Shown in pieces: positions 34,501 through 46,415 of a DNA stretch of 64,000 nt (positions are counted from its first letter, which is position 1; every line of letters starts with the position of its first letter). This DNA is from Prototheca cutis (lineage: Eukaryota > Chlorophyta > Trebouxiophyceae > Chlorellales > Chlorellaceae): contig BCIH01000012.1 of NCBI GenBank assembly GCA_002897115.2, positions 568,202-632,201 of the forward strand, read 5' to 3'. Made by a program: the position numbers and the translations under genes. The notes below the pieces were generated by a model, which saw nothing but the letters and a program-made list of their open reading frames with translations, was not told the DNA's origin and made no database searches.

Positions 34501-34587
34501 GAGATGGCTCAGGGCACCCCTGGTGCCGCGCCGCTGGTCGGCGCCGATGGCTCGGTCCCCCAGCCGCCGCAGCCGCAGGAGCAGTGA
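31515..34587 (+). CDS. AP2-type transcription factor with two AP2 domains (ANT-like)
   Basis: Exons ending 32075, then 32371-32493, 32729-32829, 33001-33169, 33370-34287 and 34486-34587 join in phase. The first AP2 domain is [21 protein letters not shown]...[26 protein letters not shown]. The linker [20 protein letters not shown] follows, then the second domain [21 protein letters not shown]...[26 protein letters not shown]. This two-domain form with the conserved linker is the AP2/ANT class, which controls growth and development in plants. The N-terminal 170 and C-terminal 330 residues are low-complexity. The intron after 32075 must use a GC donor to keep phase. The start is uncertain: 31515 is the first Met of the open frame, and an upstream exon near 30792 is possible. 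Some Ns (33957, 33975) could hide a frame change in the tail. Confidence 0.9.
32103..32220. repeat. 56-bp tandem duplication in an AP2 intron
   Basis: Two copies of a 56-base unit beginning GGGTGGAGGGGCTTCTGCTC lie back to back, with a short third start at about 32215. It lies inside the intron between the two halves of the first AP2 domain. Confidence 0.9.
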
Positions 34588-35657
34588 TCGCAGGCCTAGT
34601 CTCAGCTGACGTCAGCAGCGGTGCTCGCCGCCGCACCTAGAACCCAGGAACATCATGACTGTCAGCAGGCATCTATCATGCCTTTTTCCAGGGAGGAACA
34701 CGCATAATCTGCCCGACATCTCATGCTTGAGGGCAACAGCTCCGTCATTCAAAGGACTGCCCCCCGCCATGCAGCCCATCCCTGGGTACGCACCGACGCC
34801 AATACCGCCGAAAATCCACAAGGACATCNACGGGCGTAGAACCCTAAGACCCCGGATGGCTGCAAGGTGCCCCGCACACTGGACGAGGCAGTNGACGAAA
34901 TGTCGTACGAGACCAGGACCCTTCTTGCTCACAATCCATTTCATTCCGAGTGTCTAGGCCTTCATATTGCGTTTGACCGGACAGACCCGAACTCTTTGGC
35001 CCTCCACCTTTCATTTCTAGGGTGTCCCTCTGCAGNGCACCCGTCCTCCGCCTCCCATTTCACTGTTACAACATGGCGTCCATTGACGACAGGGAGTAGG
35101 CATTGCTAGTCACAATTCCTGTACACGATGCCCAGGCAGGAGCGCTGTCAGCGCCATACGAGCCAGCACACATGGCACAGGAGAGGCTCGCCTTGTTTCA
35201 GCATTTGCCCAACAGCAACTACCGTGTTGGGTTGGGTGGTCAACAGCAGGCGTGGCGATCTGACTGGGGGGGGAATGAAATGCCAGCTGGGGGTGGTCGA
35301 GCAAGCAAGCAGTCATCTGCCAGGGGATGAGTCATGAGAGTCAGTCGTCATGTCAGCGGTCATGATAAGTCATGGTATCATGGAAAGATCCAGTGCGCAC
35401 AGCCCGAGTGCTGTCTTGCGCCCGGCCCCAGTTTGGGTCGTCAATTGNTCTTGCCGTTCAGTGGATGCCTGTGCCCTCCAGCCGCAAAGGGTCCAACGCA
35501 CAGTCCAGGGGGGTGGTCATCNTGGGGTGTACTCGTCGGTCATGTCCATCTACCCGAGATCGACGCAGCATCTTGTCAGCAGTTGTCCTGCTACTTGCAT
35601 TGGGGCAAAGGTTCGGANAAAGGGGCCTATCGTCGGGTCACGCCGGCCCTTCTATGC
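34588..35657. other. Intergenic between convergent AP2 and kinase genes
   Basis: No gene recognised; only short frames without domain-like content. Holds the 3' untranslated parts of the two genes. Confidence 0.45.
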
Positions 35658-37430
35658 TCAGATTTCCAAGCTAAAGAAAGGATGGCGCAGCAGCGCTGCC
35701 GCGGTCGGCCGATCCGCAGGGCGGAACTCAAGCATCCTCTTGATCAGGTCTGCATTTCAATGGATGGGCGTTGGGTTGACAATGTGTACGCTGTGGCGTG
35801 TCGAGTGGGTGGCCCTCCTGGACCCTGCATCAAGTCTTCACACCGAGATAAAAGCCACCCCCCCTTCCAAAAAATATCACCCACACACACCGACGATGAC
35901 GGGGAGGTGTGGCACGATACTTGCGTCCCCCAGCTCTTCAAGCAGCGTCTCCAGAGGCTTGGCCCGGCTCACCACCTTGGCCGACTTGCGGCTGCTGGCC
36001 ACGCCCGGCCAGTCCAGCACACCACTGTCAGGGCATGGTTGCAGTGCCTGTCGAGGTCCTGGAACTATGAGGCACACAGGGGGGAAGTAAAGCAGCCAAC
36101 CAAGCAAAACACAGCAGCCACCATGCACACGCGCGTACTCTGTGAAGAGTGCCTTCACTTCGGGGATGGTGGCGGCGGCCGCCAGGTCTCGTGGGATCAC
36201 CCCCAGCGCCGCCTGCATCAGCGCCAGGTGCTCAGAGTTCTCGTGGGTGGGGAACAGTGCGTCCCCCGTCAGGAGTTCGACCGCGACGCAGCCCAGGGAC
36301 CAGAGGTCGGCCGGGTGCGACCAGCCCGCGCCCAGGACGACTTCAGGTGCGCGGTAGTGCCGGGTACTAACGACGTGTGCGTGCGGCTCAGCCGTCCACA
36401 CCGCCGACCCGAAATCGATGAGCTTGAGCTCGGACGATGCGGGGAGTCGGCGCGCGAGCTTTGACCCCGGGGGCCATGTGCCACGGGAGGTTGCGGTGCC
36501 TGCCGCGAGAACATTCTCGGGCTTGACGTCCGTATGCACGATGCCCAGGCCATGCAGAAAGGCCAGCGCTTCTAGCAATTGCTTCAGCGCCGCACGCACC
36601 AGCGGCAACGGCAGCGGCGCGTAGCCGTTGCGCCGCAAGAAATCAAACAGGCTGGGCCCCGCACGCTCAAAGACCATGCACACGTGGCCGTGGTAGTCAA
36701 ACCAATCAAGCAGCCGGACGCAGTGCGCGGTGCCAGAGGGATCGGCGGTACCCAGCGCCGCCAGCACACGCAGCTCGCCCATCGCCGCGTCCCGGTACTT
36801 TGGCACGCGACGCACGGCCTTGACCGCGACGTAATCCCCACGCCGCCGGTCCCAGCACTCGAGCACCTGGCCGAACGTGCCCTCCCCAAACTTGCGCATG
36901 ATCTTGAACCGCGGGGTGAGGTTGCCTCCAACCTCAAAGCTCAGGTGGCCCGCGGGCGTGGGGGAACGTGGCGGGTCGCCGCGGCGGTCGGGCACAGCCA
37001 GGTCAGCCTCCGACANCGGCGGCGGCACTGGCGGCTTCGTCCCCGGCCGTGCCATTGGCATTGGTAACGGCAGCGCCGAGGGATCACACGGTCCTTCGCC
37101 GCCNGGGTCTCTGGCCAAGCTCGCACCGCCGACCGAGGNCTGTGCGGCCTGGGGAGAGGAACTGCGCGCCATGGACGCCTCGCCTCCCCGCCTGCCGCCG
37201 GCCCCGAGCCGCGCACGTTTGGCCGGTGAAGGCCATGCCGCCCCGGCCGCACCGCTCGCCTCGCCGCCGTTGCTGCCTCCAGGAACGGGGTCATCGCTCG
37301 CACAGCGCGGCTTGGAACTGTCCTCCCGCGGTGCTGCAGCCGCAAGCTCGCCGCCTCCCGCCATGCTTCCAGCGGGGGGCGTGATCACGGGACCCCGTGG
37401 GCTGCTGGACCCCGTCCGGTCGGGAGGCAT
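35658..37430 (-). CDS. LAMMER (CLK/AFC)-type dual-specificity protein kinase
   Basis: A long exon (37430 to about 36140) holds a Pro/Ala-rich N-terminal region and most of the kinase. It has GEGTFGQVLECWDRR (glycine loop), VAVKAVRRV (ATP lysine), HGLGIVHTDVKPENVL (catalytic loop; HTD, as in CLK kinases, for HRD), LKLIDFGSAVW and VVSTRHYRAPEVVLG. Two smaller exons add SGVLDWPGVASSRKSAKVV (about 35940-36020) and LIKRMLEFRPADRPTAAALL...HPFF up to the stop at 35658. The kinase class phosphorylates SR splicing factors. The signature EHLAMMER is here EHLALMQA, so it is weakened. The start could be 37430 or the later Met at 37363. Confidence 0.92.
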
Positions 37431-39132
37431 GGTGCTTCCGGCTGCGCTGTGCGTGCGGTCATCATCTGTGATCGGGAGGGGGAGGCTGGGGATCTCATCC
37501 TTGCCCGTATGCGCCGCGTCACCTGCGCGTGACGGCGGATGGCGTGGCGGTGCATCTCAAGTTCCAGGGGACCCGTCTCCCAGGCCGGGGCCAGCAGCAC
37601 GCCACCTCGGGCGGCAGAGCCAGACAGAAAAATCCCAGGGCAAAATGCAAAAAATATACCATGACGAATGATGTACACGCAATGCACACGGGACCCGCGC
37701 CACTAGTTAGGTGCGTGCTGTCGAAAAACACTGCCCCTCCCAGGACCGGGCGTCCCCCTGACGGGACCACCAAGATGCACACTGGAGTGCGTTGAGCCCG
37801 ATCCGGACGGATCACTCACCGTAACATGTCATTTAGAGTAGGTCGACGAGATCGCGTCTGCCGTACATGGGTCCAGTCGTGCAAAAGGGTCGCATTGGTA
37901 TNCCAGCTGTCGGGAGCGCGAGCGTCATGTCAGCGCCATCATTCGCGTCATGGGTCCCCCAAGTCAGGTCAAAAATACAGTAAAATATTTTTCAAGTGGT
38001 TTTCCAACGTGGATAGCCCCTGTTGGTCTCCACANCCCTCGCACGGNGGTCNCCTCCCATGGGATGCGTCCCGAAATTTGCTGCCGGGGATTGCATTGAT
38101 TTGGCGGGGCCATTACCTAATGGACAGAACCTGCACTCAGAGGGTTCCTTTTCCCTCCCGAGCAAAGAAATGGCATCCCCCCCCACACGCACAACACAAC
38201 AATTGACAATACCGGAGTACCATCTCAACTGCCCGCCTTGCACACTTGGCAAGTAGTCATCGAGTGCCCTGTCACATCTCCACTCACCCAGCTACCCGCC
38301 TGTGGGCTTGTCGCATACTGCAACTTGTTTAATTCTGACTCACAGACACCTCGTCCGATGCGACTGTGGAAGTCTGTGCCGGTCTGTGAGACCTCCATTG
38401 CAGCGCTGAAGCTACCAGATTCTGGCCCAGAACTGCTACAATGCGAGCGCTGCCTTGTCGTTGCCATTGTCTAAATTCTGATCCAGCTACGACAAGCCAC
38501 CTCCAGATTGNGTGTGCCATGGACTAATGCAAATGTTTGAGCAAATGACGCCGTGCATGGTTTGCTGCCTGGTTCTAGGCGGATNCATTTCGCGAAGGCC
38601 TGGGGCTTGCGGGGATTTGCAGGATTCACCCCGAGACGGGAATAGCACGATCGATCGACGGAAAAAATTCGAAATCGGGACCACGACAGGCCTATGGCCC
38701 TGTCGACGTCCTGATCCACCNCGCCATTGTGATCCGCGACCAGACAACAACAGACAAGCGCGATACACAGTCGCAACGGATTGCGCGGCTCAGTGCGAGG
38801 TGTCCCGGGCCCGACNTGCTTTGACGGGCTTCAGGCCGTCCTCAGTTTTCCTGGGAGGCCCCTACCACCCGCAGGAGCTTCGGATCGCCCATGGTACACA
38901 TCATCCAGCACCCATTCATTTAACATCGGCTTAAATGGAGGACGGATACGTTAAAGGTGGGGAGCCTTCGTCGTTGGTCCCTGCGATCACCTGGGCATGC
39001 AATGAAGGTGCTGGGGCTCNGTCTGCTCAGGTGGAGGACTCTGCTGGATTACCAGCAGCATCCACCTGCNGCTCTGTTTGTCGTGCTTCCGCGCACCATA
39101 AGNCAGGATAATGGCTCCCCCTGGATGAGCAT
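37431..39132. other. Intergenic; no gene recognised
   Basis: About 1.7 kb with only small unconvincing frames and several Ns (37902, 38035, 38047, 38052, 38511, 38585, 38721, 38816, 39020, 39070, 39103). It probably includes the kinase promoter and the missing first exon of the next gene. Confidence 0.4.
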
Positions 39133-40681
39133 GTGGCGGTCACAGACCCCGCTCTCTCACCACTGCCCCCAGGACCTGAGCCCACCGGCGATGCGGAAGG
39201 CATCCGGAAGCTGGCCCGCGATCAGCGGCGGGAGGCCCGGCGCGCCCAGCGTGCGACCCAGGCCTCCAAGCCCCCAGCCCTGCAGCANCCACGCTCGCTG
39301 CGGGCAAAGGCACTCGCCACCATGATGCGACGGCCTGCAGACAAACAGCACCAGACCACCGGTGGACACTCTGTGAGTGGGGCTGCCCCGAGACTGAATG
39401 TCCTGCAGTGCTTGCCACGGACGTTTCATGNGTGGGGTTGTTGAGACTGNTGCGTGGAACGGAGCATTTGACCAGACTCCCCATGGTCTCTGTGCAGGGT
39501 GGTGCCCCGGGCCCTCGCAACCCCATCCCAAAAAGCCCATTGGACAATGGCTCTGATAAACAAGTGTCTGGGGCATGTGGGTCGCAGGCATCAGGCGCCT
39601 GCCGGAGCGAGCAGAGCTTTGGCGATCGGCGCCCGCTCTCCCTGGCCGAGGTCCGAACCTCCCTTGCAAGGTGCGCTGGCGGGAGGGATGGTCGAGTGCA
39701 GTGCGTGCGTGTCTTGTGAAGCTGGGCTGGGCTGGGCAGAGTGCGTAGGAGAGAGNACTTTTAGAAAATACATGCGAGCCTGCTGGCGGCGAAATTGCTG
39801 CTGCGTGCTTGNCATTACGCACGCCGTTTTCCAAACGCATGCATGCGGAGCAAGCAGGCCCTGCTATCCCCTCCTGCAGCTGGATGGAGGTGCACGAGGC
39901 GCAACTGGCGTGCTCGGACCCCGCACCTGAAGTCGCAGAGCAGTTTGCCTCTGTCGCCCAGGCCGTCGAGGCACAGTGTTCGGCGCTGCCGAGGTGGGTG
40001 GTGGTGGCATGATATGCTGTGATTGTTGCTTGCAAGCATTGCCAGCGTGGCNGGGCTACCTTGCATGGGGTGTACGTGCTCCCCTCTGTGCCATCCGCAA
40101 CGCTTTGGAGTTTCCATGAGCTTTGTGGAACCCCACTCCATACNTCATCATCACCATCATCACCATCACCATCACCATCACCATGTTGCAGCAACCAGAG
40201 TCCACTGCTTCTTCTGGCCGATCTGGCCGTGGATCCGGCGGAGCTGCACGAACTTCACAGCGCGGGATCTTCCCCCGCCGACCTCGTGGCGCTGCAGCGG
40301 AAAGTCACCACACAACTGGCGCTGCGACTGGCCGTCGCCGCCTGCACCGCACGTGAGATGAGCGTTGGAAGTTGTGCAGCCAGATTTCTTGTGCTTTGGG
40401 TTTTGGAGTTTTCGTTCGGTTGTAGATTGAAAGACAGCTCCCGTGAAATGGTACCTGCTGTCGTGTACGCAAGTATGTACCCACCACCCACTTGTCTGGT
40501 CCATGTCACAGGCGTCTCGCCGCCCGGCTTTTGCATGCCGGAGGAGGAGTGGGAGGCGGAATTTGACCTGCTGAGTCTGCTGTGTGCCGTGCTGACGCCC
40601 ATGCCCCAGTCCACCCAAGCCCTGTTTGAAGGCGTGATCCGCGAGCGCTACGGTGCGCGCGTGTTGCTGGGGTGGGACTGA
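39133..40681 (+). CDS. Protein of unknown function (5' end unresolved)
   Basis: Coding pieces recovered in order: TDPALSPLPPGPEPTGDAEG...RKLARDQRREARRAQRATQ (39133-39380, a basic helix), then GGAPGPRNPIPKSPLDNGSD (about 39500-39670), VHEAQLACSDPAPEVAEQFA (about 39888-39995), LLLLADLAVDPAELHELHSA (about 40200-40350) and GVSPPGFCMPEEEWEAEFDL with the stop at 40681. The last exons look helical and acidic. The family is not recognised. An in-frame stop just upstream of 39115 means the start lies in an earlier exon, or that an N there hides a base. The intron at 40143-40183 is a run of CATCAC triplets. Confidence 0.55.
40143..40184. repeat. (CAT/CAC)n trinucleotide run
   Basis: An imperfect CATCAC run in an intron of the gene at 39133-40681. 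Confidence 0.8.
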
Positions 40682-40899
40682 GGTGATGGGGGGACGGTGC
40701 CTGGCTTGCATCGATTCAGGAGTACCGATCGGCACTGGGNGATTCAACGCCAAGGGCTGTGTGCGCCCTTTGGGAATTAAAGCCGCGATCATTCTTTTGC
40801 TTGCATATTACCCCCCTCCCCCCCCACCCCCACCCCACCCCACCCTAAACACCGACACCAACACCTCCAGGCCGGACACTGAAACGAGATCTTGCCAGA

Positions 40900-43800
40900 A
40901 TGGCAGCCGAAGCCTGGGACGAAGGCATGGAGCCCCAGCTGCTCCTGGCCGAGGGCNGGCCCGACCTGGCGGAAGCCACGGGCGAGGAGTCTGGAGAGAC
41001 GCCGGGCCCCGCGCCCAGTAAGCCCTCGGGCTCGTCCCGGTCTGGAGGGGCCAGCGTGCTGGGTCCCCGGACTGTGAGGGGCAGTGGTTCTGATGCAGTG
41101 GGTCCCACCAAACGGCGGCCGGCGGCTCACCGAAAGGGTTTGCCGCCGCTGCACGTCCCGGCGGTGGATGCCGAGGGGCGAGAGGCGTCGTCCCTGCCCT
41201 CCACTTCCAGGCCCGTGTTTGGGCTGGATGTTTGCTGAGCACGGATCGATTGATTGGTTGACTGATTGATGTGCCAGGTGGTTTTGCTCATCATGAGCAT
41301 GAGATTGGGCGAGTCTCTGCTCTTTTTGCAACTCCTTGCCTTGCATGTCGTCCAGCGATTTGGTTCGTCACGAGCAGCTCGACAGCCTTATGAACCCACC
41401 ACCACCACCCACTTCCCTCCCTTTCCCAGGCCAANGCCAAGGGGCTCAGTCGGCCCCAGCGTGTCGCTGGAGTCTGGGGAGGGCAGCGGCGTGTGGGGCC
41501 CCAGCACCGCCACAGGAGGCGCGCAGTCCAGGAAGAAAGATGGCATGGCTGTCAGCTCGGCATCCGCCATGGTGTCCAACCTCAGGCACATCCGGCTCAG
41601 GTGGAGAGCGTGCGTTGATTCAGTGGTGGGGCCCTCTCACCAGTATGCTTTCGGATGGTCCAAGCCTACAAACCATTGCCCCAGCTCCCCCGGCCCCCCT
41701 CCCACCCCCCTTGCCCCATGTCACAGGCATAATAACACAAAGGCACTGGCGCTCCAAGTCAGGGCACAGCCCGGCGCTGCAGCCGGGCAGGGGCGGGGCG
41801 GCGGAGTGGGCAGTGGCCTGAGCAAAGATCCGGCGACCAAGGTGGCGCGGGATCGTCGGGGCCCGCGGGATCGTGACCCCGGTTCAAAAGCCATCGAGAG
41901 AACGCCGCCCGGTCGCCGTTCTGAAGCAGCGGGGAGTCGCCGCAGTGTTGAACGCGCCGATGGCGGGTCGGGGCAACCAGGCAAACGCCAGGATGCATCC
42001 TCAAAGCGCCGTACGTCGGGCCAGCCGACTGCACAGGTCGAGTACGTCATCGGTTTGTGGATATCAATGACTCTGCATGGTTTGGCAACCTGGATCGTGT
42101 GCGCGTGAATTTGACTGAGATCTACGACACCAACACCCCTGCACGTCACCTTTCTTGTGACCTCAATAATCTCACAGGGCCATCGGCGGGAGTCCCATGG
42201 GCACGGGCATGCAGGGCCCCGGGGTGCTGGATTGCATCAGCAGCCCCGTGCCTGCGCCGAGGCACCGCACTTGGACCGAGGCCAGGCCGCAGCTGGGCGT
42301 CATCGAGGCGACGCCCGACCGGGGTCAAAGGCCGCGTGCTGCAGGGTGGATGGAGCAAGACGCTGCGGAGCCGGCGCTGCCATTGGGCAATGACACCACT
42401 GGCGTCCAGGTGTTGCTAACGGCCGACGACTGTGTTCCGGCCACACAGGCCACCGGGCTGGCGAGCAGATCAGGCCCGCTGCCCGGAACGATGGTCTTGC
42501 CCGGGTGCATCGACCCGACNCCCCCCACATCTCCCTTGGNAGAGCCAGTGCGGGGTCGTCTTGGTGTCGGTGANGGCCTCATTGATGGCCAGCACGGTGG
42601 CAGTGAAGACACAGCAGGCGAATCACGGCCGGCTCCCGTCGCTACGTGGCTGTTCAGTGCCCATCAGCCAGGGTAACACGATGNTTGTNGTATGNGTGCG
42701 GTTTTGTTTTTCTGTTTACTCTCAGTACCGAGGAGGTNGAGCTTTCTCAAGGTTCNTGGGGCCCGCTTGTCTCTGACACCTACAAGATCCCATNGCTNCC
42801 CTTCAGTACCCCTCTCAGGACTGGCAGGACTGTCCAGGGTTCTGACCCCACACAGAATGAACCGGAGNCCNGCGTGCCACATGGGGNCAATGCGGATGTG
42901 CCTGGCGAAANTGCCGCCGAGCTTGCGCTAGAAACGCATGCTGGTCTTGTACTCCCCAGTGTGGCGGAGACCGTGGCACCACCTGTCGAGGTGNCACCAG
43001 ACCCCAGGACAGCTGNCGAGGGGAACCCAATGCCCNCAACGCCTGGCAAGCAGCTGCCTGGCCCGATNGCCCCCCCCCCTCTGCCATNCATCAAGCCTCT
43101 GGGACCTGAGACTGAATGCGGCGATGAAGGCGGTGTTATCTGGACAACGTCGCCCCCGGTCAGCACGGAGAAGGAGCTGGTGCTGTCGCCTTCCTCCCTT
43201 GGTGCAAGCCCCNACCAAGNCCAGGGGTTGCGACTGGATGGGGCCTATGGCTCGTTTTGCAAAGTTACCAGCAGCGCTCCGGCCCAGGCAGAGGGGANGC
43301 AGCCCACGCCCCGCCGCAGCGTTCGGGCCGGCCTACNTACACGCACCTGGCCAGGGGAGTGCATCGACAANCCCCTGCCGGCGCAGTCAGCCGTCACACG
43401 CAGGCAGGTCGCTGCCCGTGTGGCCACCTCCCGGCGACTGGAAGCTTCCCGCCAGCTTCCCGCAGGTGCTGCTGCTGCGCAGGCCGACCTGGCCAGGGAG
43501 ACCACTCCGGCAAAGAGAAAGCGCAACCTCCTGGCCGCCGCAGTTTCTCTGGCCCATGAGGTGTGCGTGTGCGTGGGGGTGGGTGGGTTTTAGGGTTTTA
43601 GGAGGGGGTGCTTGAGGGCGTTGATGTACTGTTCTCGTGAGAGAATACCCATGTGCTNTTGGCATCGCTCACAAAGGGGCTCGTTTGGTTGTGCATCACC
43701 GTCCCTCCATCAGAATCCGGCCCTTCCGAATGCACCGCAAATGCAGCAGACGACAGCTGGGCGTGTCGGGAGGAGCAGAGTTTCTTCACCACCCACTGCT

Positions 43801-45289
43801 GCTCAGGCCAAGCCGCCCTTGCCTGCAGCGTCAGGACCAGCGGCCACTGGCGACCTGTACACTGGCATGTTTGAGCTGGACGTGCCAGAAGACCCTGCGA
43901 CCGGTATGGCAGAAAAGGCCTGCAAGCAGGTCGAAGCGGGCCAGGTTGAGGAGGAGACTGCTGCTGAGCAAACTGCCCCGGTCTCGAAGGAGCCGACCGG
44001 AGGGCCTGCCAGTCGCGCCTCGGGGCCGGGGATCAACAAGGGTGAGCTTGACCGCAACGACGGTGCAACGGCGCCACCGACCATGACCCAGCCAGTGTCG
44101 CGCGGCAACGCTTCTGGCCTGGCGGACGTGGATGGCAAGCCAGACGGCACTGCCGCACCCAGTACATCGGTCGAGACTCATCGCAGCGGTCAGCAGAGCC
44201 GGCGCCAGGGTCCGACGGTGTCTGACAAAACCCTGGGGACAGGCACACCTAGTCGGAGAAGCACGCGCTCCTTGAGCAAAAGGCAGGCCTCAAGTCAGGC
44301 AGTTTCCTTGCACGGTGCTGACCAGGGAGCTGCAAGCGACGTCACCGCCCTGCCGGACAGCCAGTTGACCCTNGGAGCCAGCGAGCCGGTCGACGGCGAT
44401 GACGTAGACTCGGCTGTGCCACTGGCAAAGAGGACACGTTCTGGGGCCAGGGCAGCGGCCATGCGCTCTGCCAAGCTGTCAGACATGCTGGGAAACGGTG
44501 AAGAAAAGGCCACGGGCAGTGCTGGGCCGGCACCCCCAGCGGAGACGCCGCTGCACACAGCCGCCAAGGCAGCGGGTTCTGGACGGACCAGGTGAGTTGG
44601 TTCCTGGGTGTGTCTTGAGAAGATAACCGGGTCTGGGGTGTCTGCATGCAGGGTGACGTGCCATGACCAACTGCGCTGGTCCGCCCTACCCTCACAGGAG
44701 GGGCAGCGATGCCTCGGAAATGGTTCTGGGTTGTGGGGCGCAGCAGGACCTGTCACAGGCCGAATCGTTCCTACTGCTGGGGCCCGGCGATGGTGGGAGC
44801 AACTTGATGTCAGAGGCCATTGATGGCCCGATTGGTGGGTTTCTGAGCCCGGGCACGCTGAAAGACTTTGGGCACCCGTTGATCTCGCCTTCACTGTCCA
44901 GAGGCAAGTGCTGTTGGGGAAACATCTTTTGGTGGTGGTGGTGGTGGTGGTGGTGGTGGTGGAAGGGGGGGGGGGGGGGGCAGGGGCCAATGTTGCTGGT
45001 GTCGTGGAAGACAAGGCAGCCTCAAGGGGTTATCAGCACTGAGGTGGATCTGCCTCCAAGTCTCCCCATCTCATCTCGGGAACAAGGGCCTTTGAACATG
45101 GACCCGCAAAGAAAGGATGGATGGAGCTAAACCTGAGTCAGATGGGCGGCATGCAGACCCATGTGTTCCTTGAACCTCACACTTTTCAAACCCTACACCT
45201 ATGTAACAGGTAGGGATGGTGCAAGCACATCCCTGCTGAAGAGACTGTCCATGGACCTGAACAATCCTGAAGACGGCCTGAACTTTTGA
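40900..45289 (+). CDS. Long low-complexity protein, function unknown
   Basis: Starts MAAEAWDEGMEPQLLLAEG at 40900 and continues through about eight exons separated by short introns, each open in one frame. Pieces include SVGPSVSLESGEGSGVWG (41430-41610), an Arg/Lys/Gly-rich part (41760-42045: KVARDRRGPRDRDPGSKAIE), GTGMQGPGVLDCISSPVPAP (42190-42570), a long part at 42730-43560 ending KRKRNLLAAAVSLAHE, and a 43700-44590 part with KRTRSGARAAAMRSAKLSD. A short conserved-looking acidic end follows: DASEMVLGCG...LMSEAIDGPIGGFLSPGT, then STSLLKRLSMDLNNPEDGLNF and the stop. Most of the protein looks disordered, with KRxR patches that could be nuclear signals. No known domain seen. Many Ns (about 42500-43370) lower accuracy. 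Confidence 0.6.
44930..44980. repeat. (TGG)n and poly-G run
   Basis: A TGG repeat running into a G tract in an intron near the end of the long low-complexity gene. Confidence 0.8.
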
Positions 45290-45522
45290 AGCTGACGGGT
45301 TTTCCTCTGCCTCTGTATCCACGGCTTGCGTGCTGCCCTCATTGGATCCATGCGCTTTCAGTTTCAAAAGGAGATTCCTCCGGCATTGTCCATACAGCAA
45401 AGCTTGGACTGGGTGCACAACGCAGCGGCAACAATGAATGGAGGTATCCCGAGTATGCAAAGACAGGTTTCAATTAGTAAGGGTTGTGTTCCGGAGCATG
45501 CTGACAAGGACGCTTCTTGATT

Positions 45523-46378
45523 TCAAAAAATCGCCAGGCCAGACAGTGTATTTGCTGTTCTAAGGTTGGACAATCGACGCAGAACTAAGTGGCCAGGGTT
45601 CCCGGCGTCTGCAGTGGTGGGGTGGCAGGGAAGAGTCGGAGTGTCCTCCTTCCGAGAGCGTTCATTCCATACACACGTGTGCAGATTGATGACGAACAAT
45701 TGTGTGCAACCACACAGAAATGTAGTAACAATCAGTGATTGCAATGTAAACGATGAATGTCNATACGACAAGGGCAGTCCCTGAGCAACATAATTCCCCA
45801 CTGACCTGGGTGTAGGGGTTGAAGGCGAGTGTGCTGTTGAACTCGCCCAGAATCTGGGTGTTGACGGAGACGATGTCAGGGAGGCTCTTGACCACAGCCG
45901 AGAATGCCTGCACAAACGTCTGGTTCAGCGCCGACACCGTCGAAGCAATGGCANCGGTGTCGGGGTTGGTGCTCGTGACCAGGGCGGCATTCATCTGGTC
46001 CAACATGGCTTGGTTTGTTACGTTGTACACCTGTGGATTTGTGTTTGTTTGGGGAGCAAAGTTTGGTGGCGATGATGGGCGGCTGGATAGAGTCTCTGGT
46101 GCCATTCTAAACATTTGGGTCCCACCAGGCACATCCATCTCCTGCACCAGCATTGTGAGCCATGGGTAGGGCTATCGCATATTGCCCAAAACAAAAAGGC
46201 AAAACCGGTTGCCGAACCTCGACAGCCTGGTTCAGCTGCACGGCAATGGGCTTGTAGGGCGAGTAGGAGCCAAAGGCAGTCAGCCCGGCACAAATGCCGC
46301 AGGCAACAAACAGCGTGAGGATCCAGCCGAGCAAGATCTGCAAAGTTATGAATGGGAGGGAGAGAATGTTTTAGGGTG

Positions 46379-46415
<37 letters not shown>

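Noticed and set aside
37816..39000. Possible genes in several 60-140-codon frames
   Set aside because: No domains, many Ns, no good splice continuation, frames on both strands of equal length.
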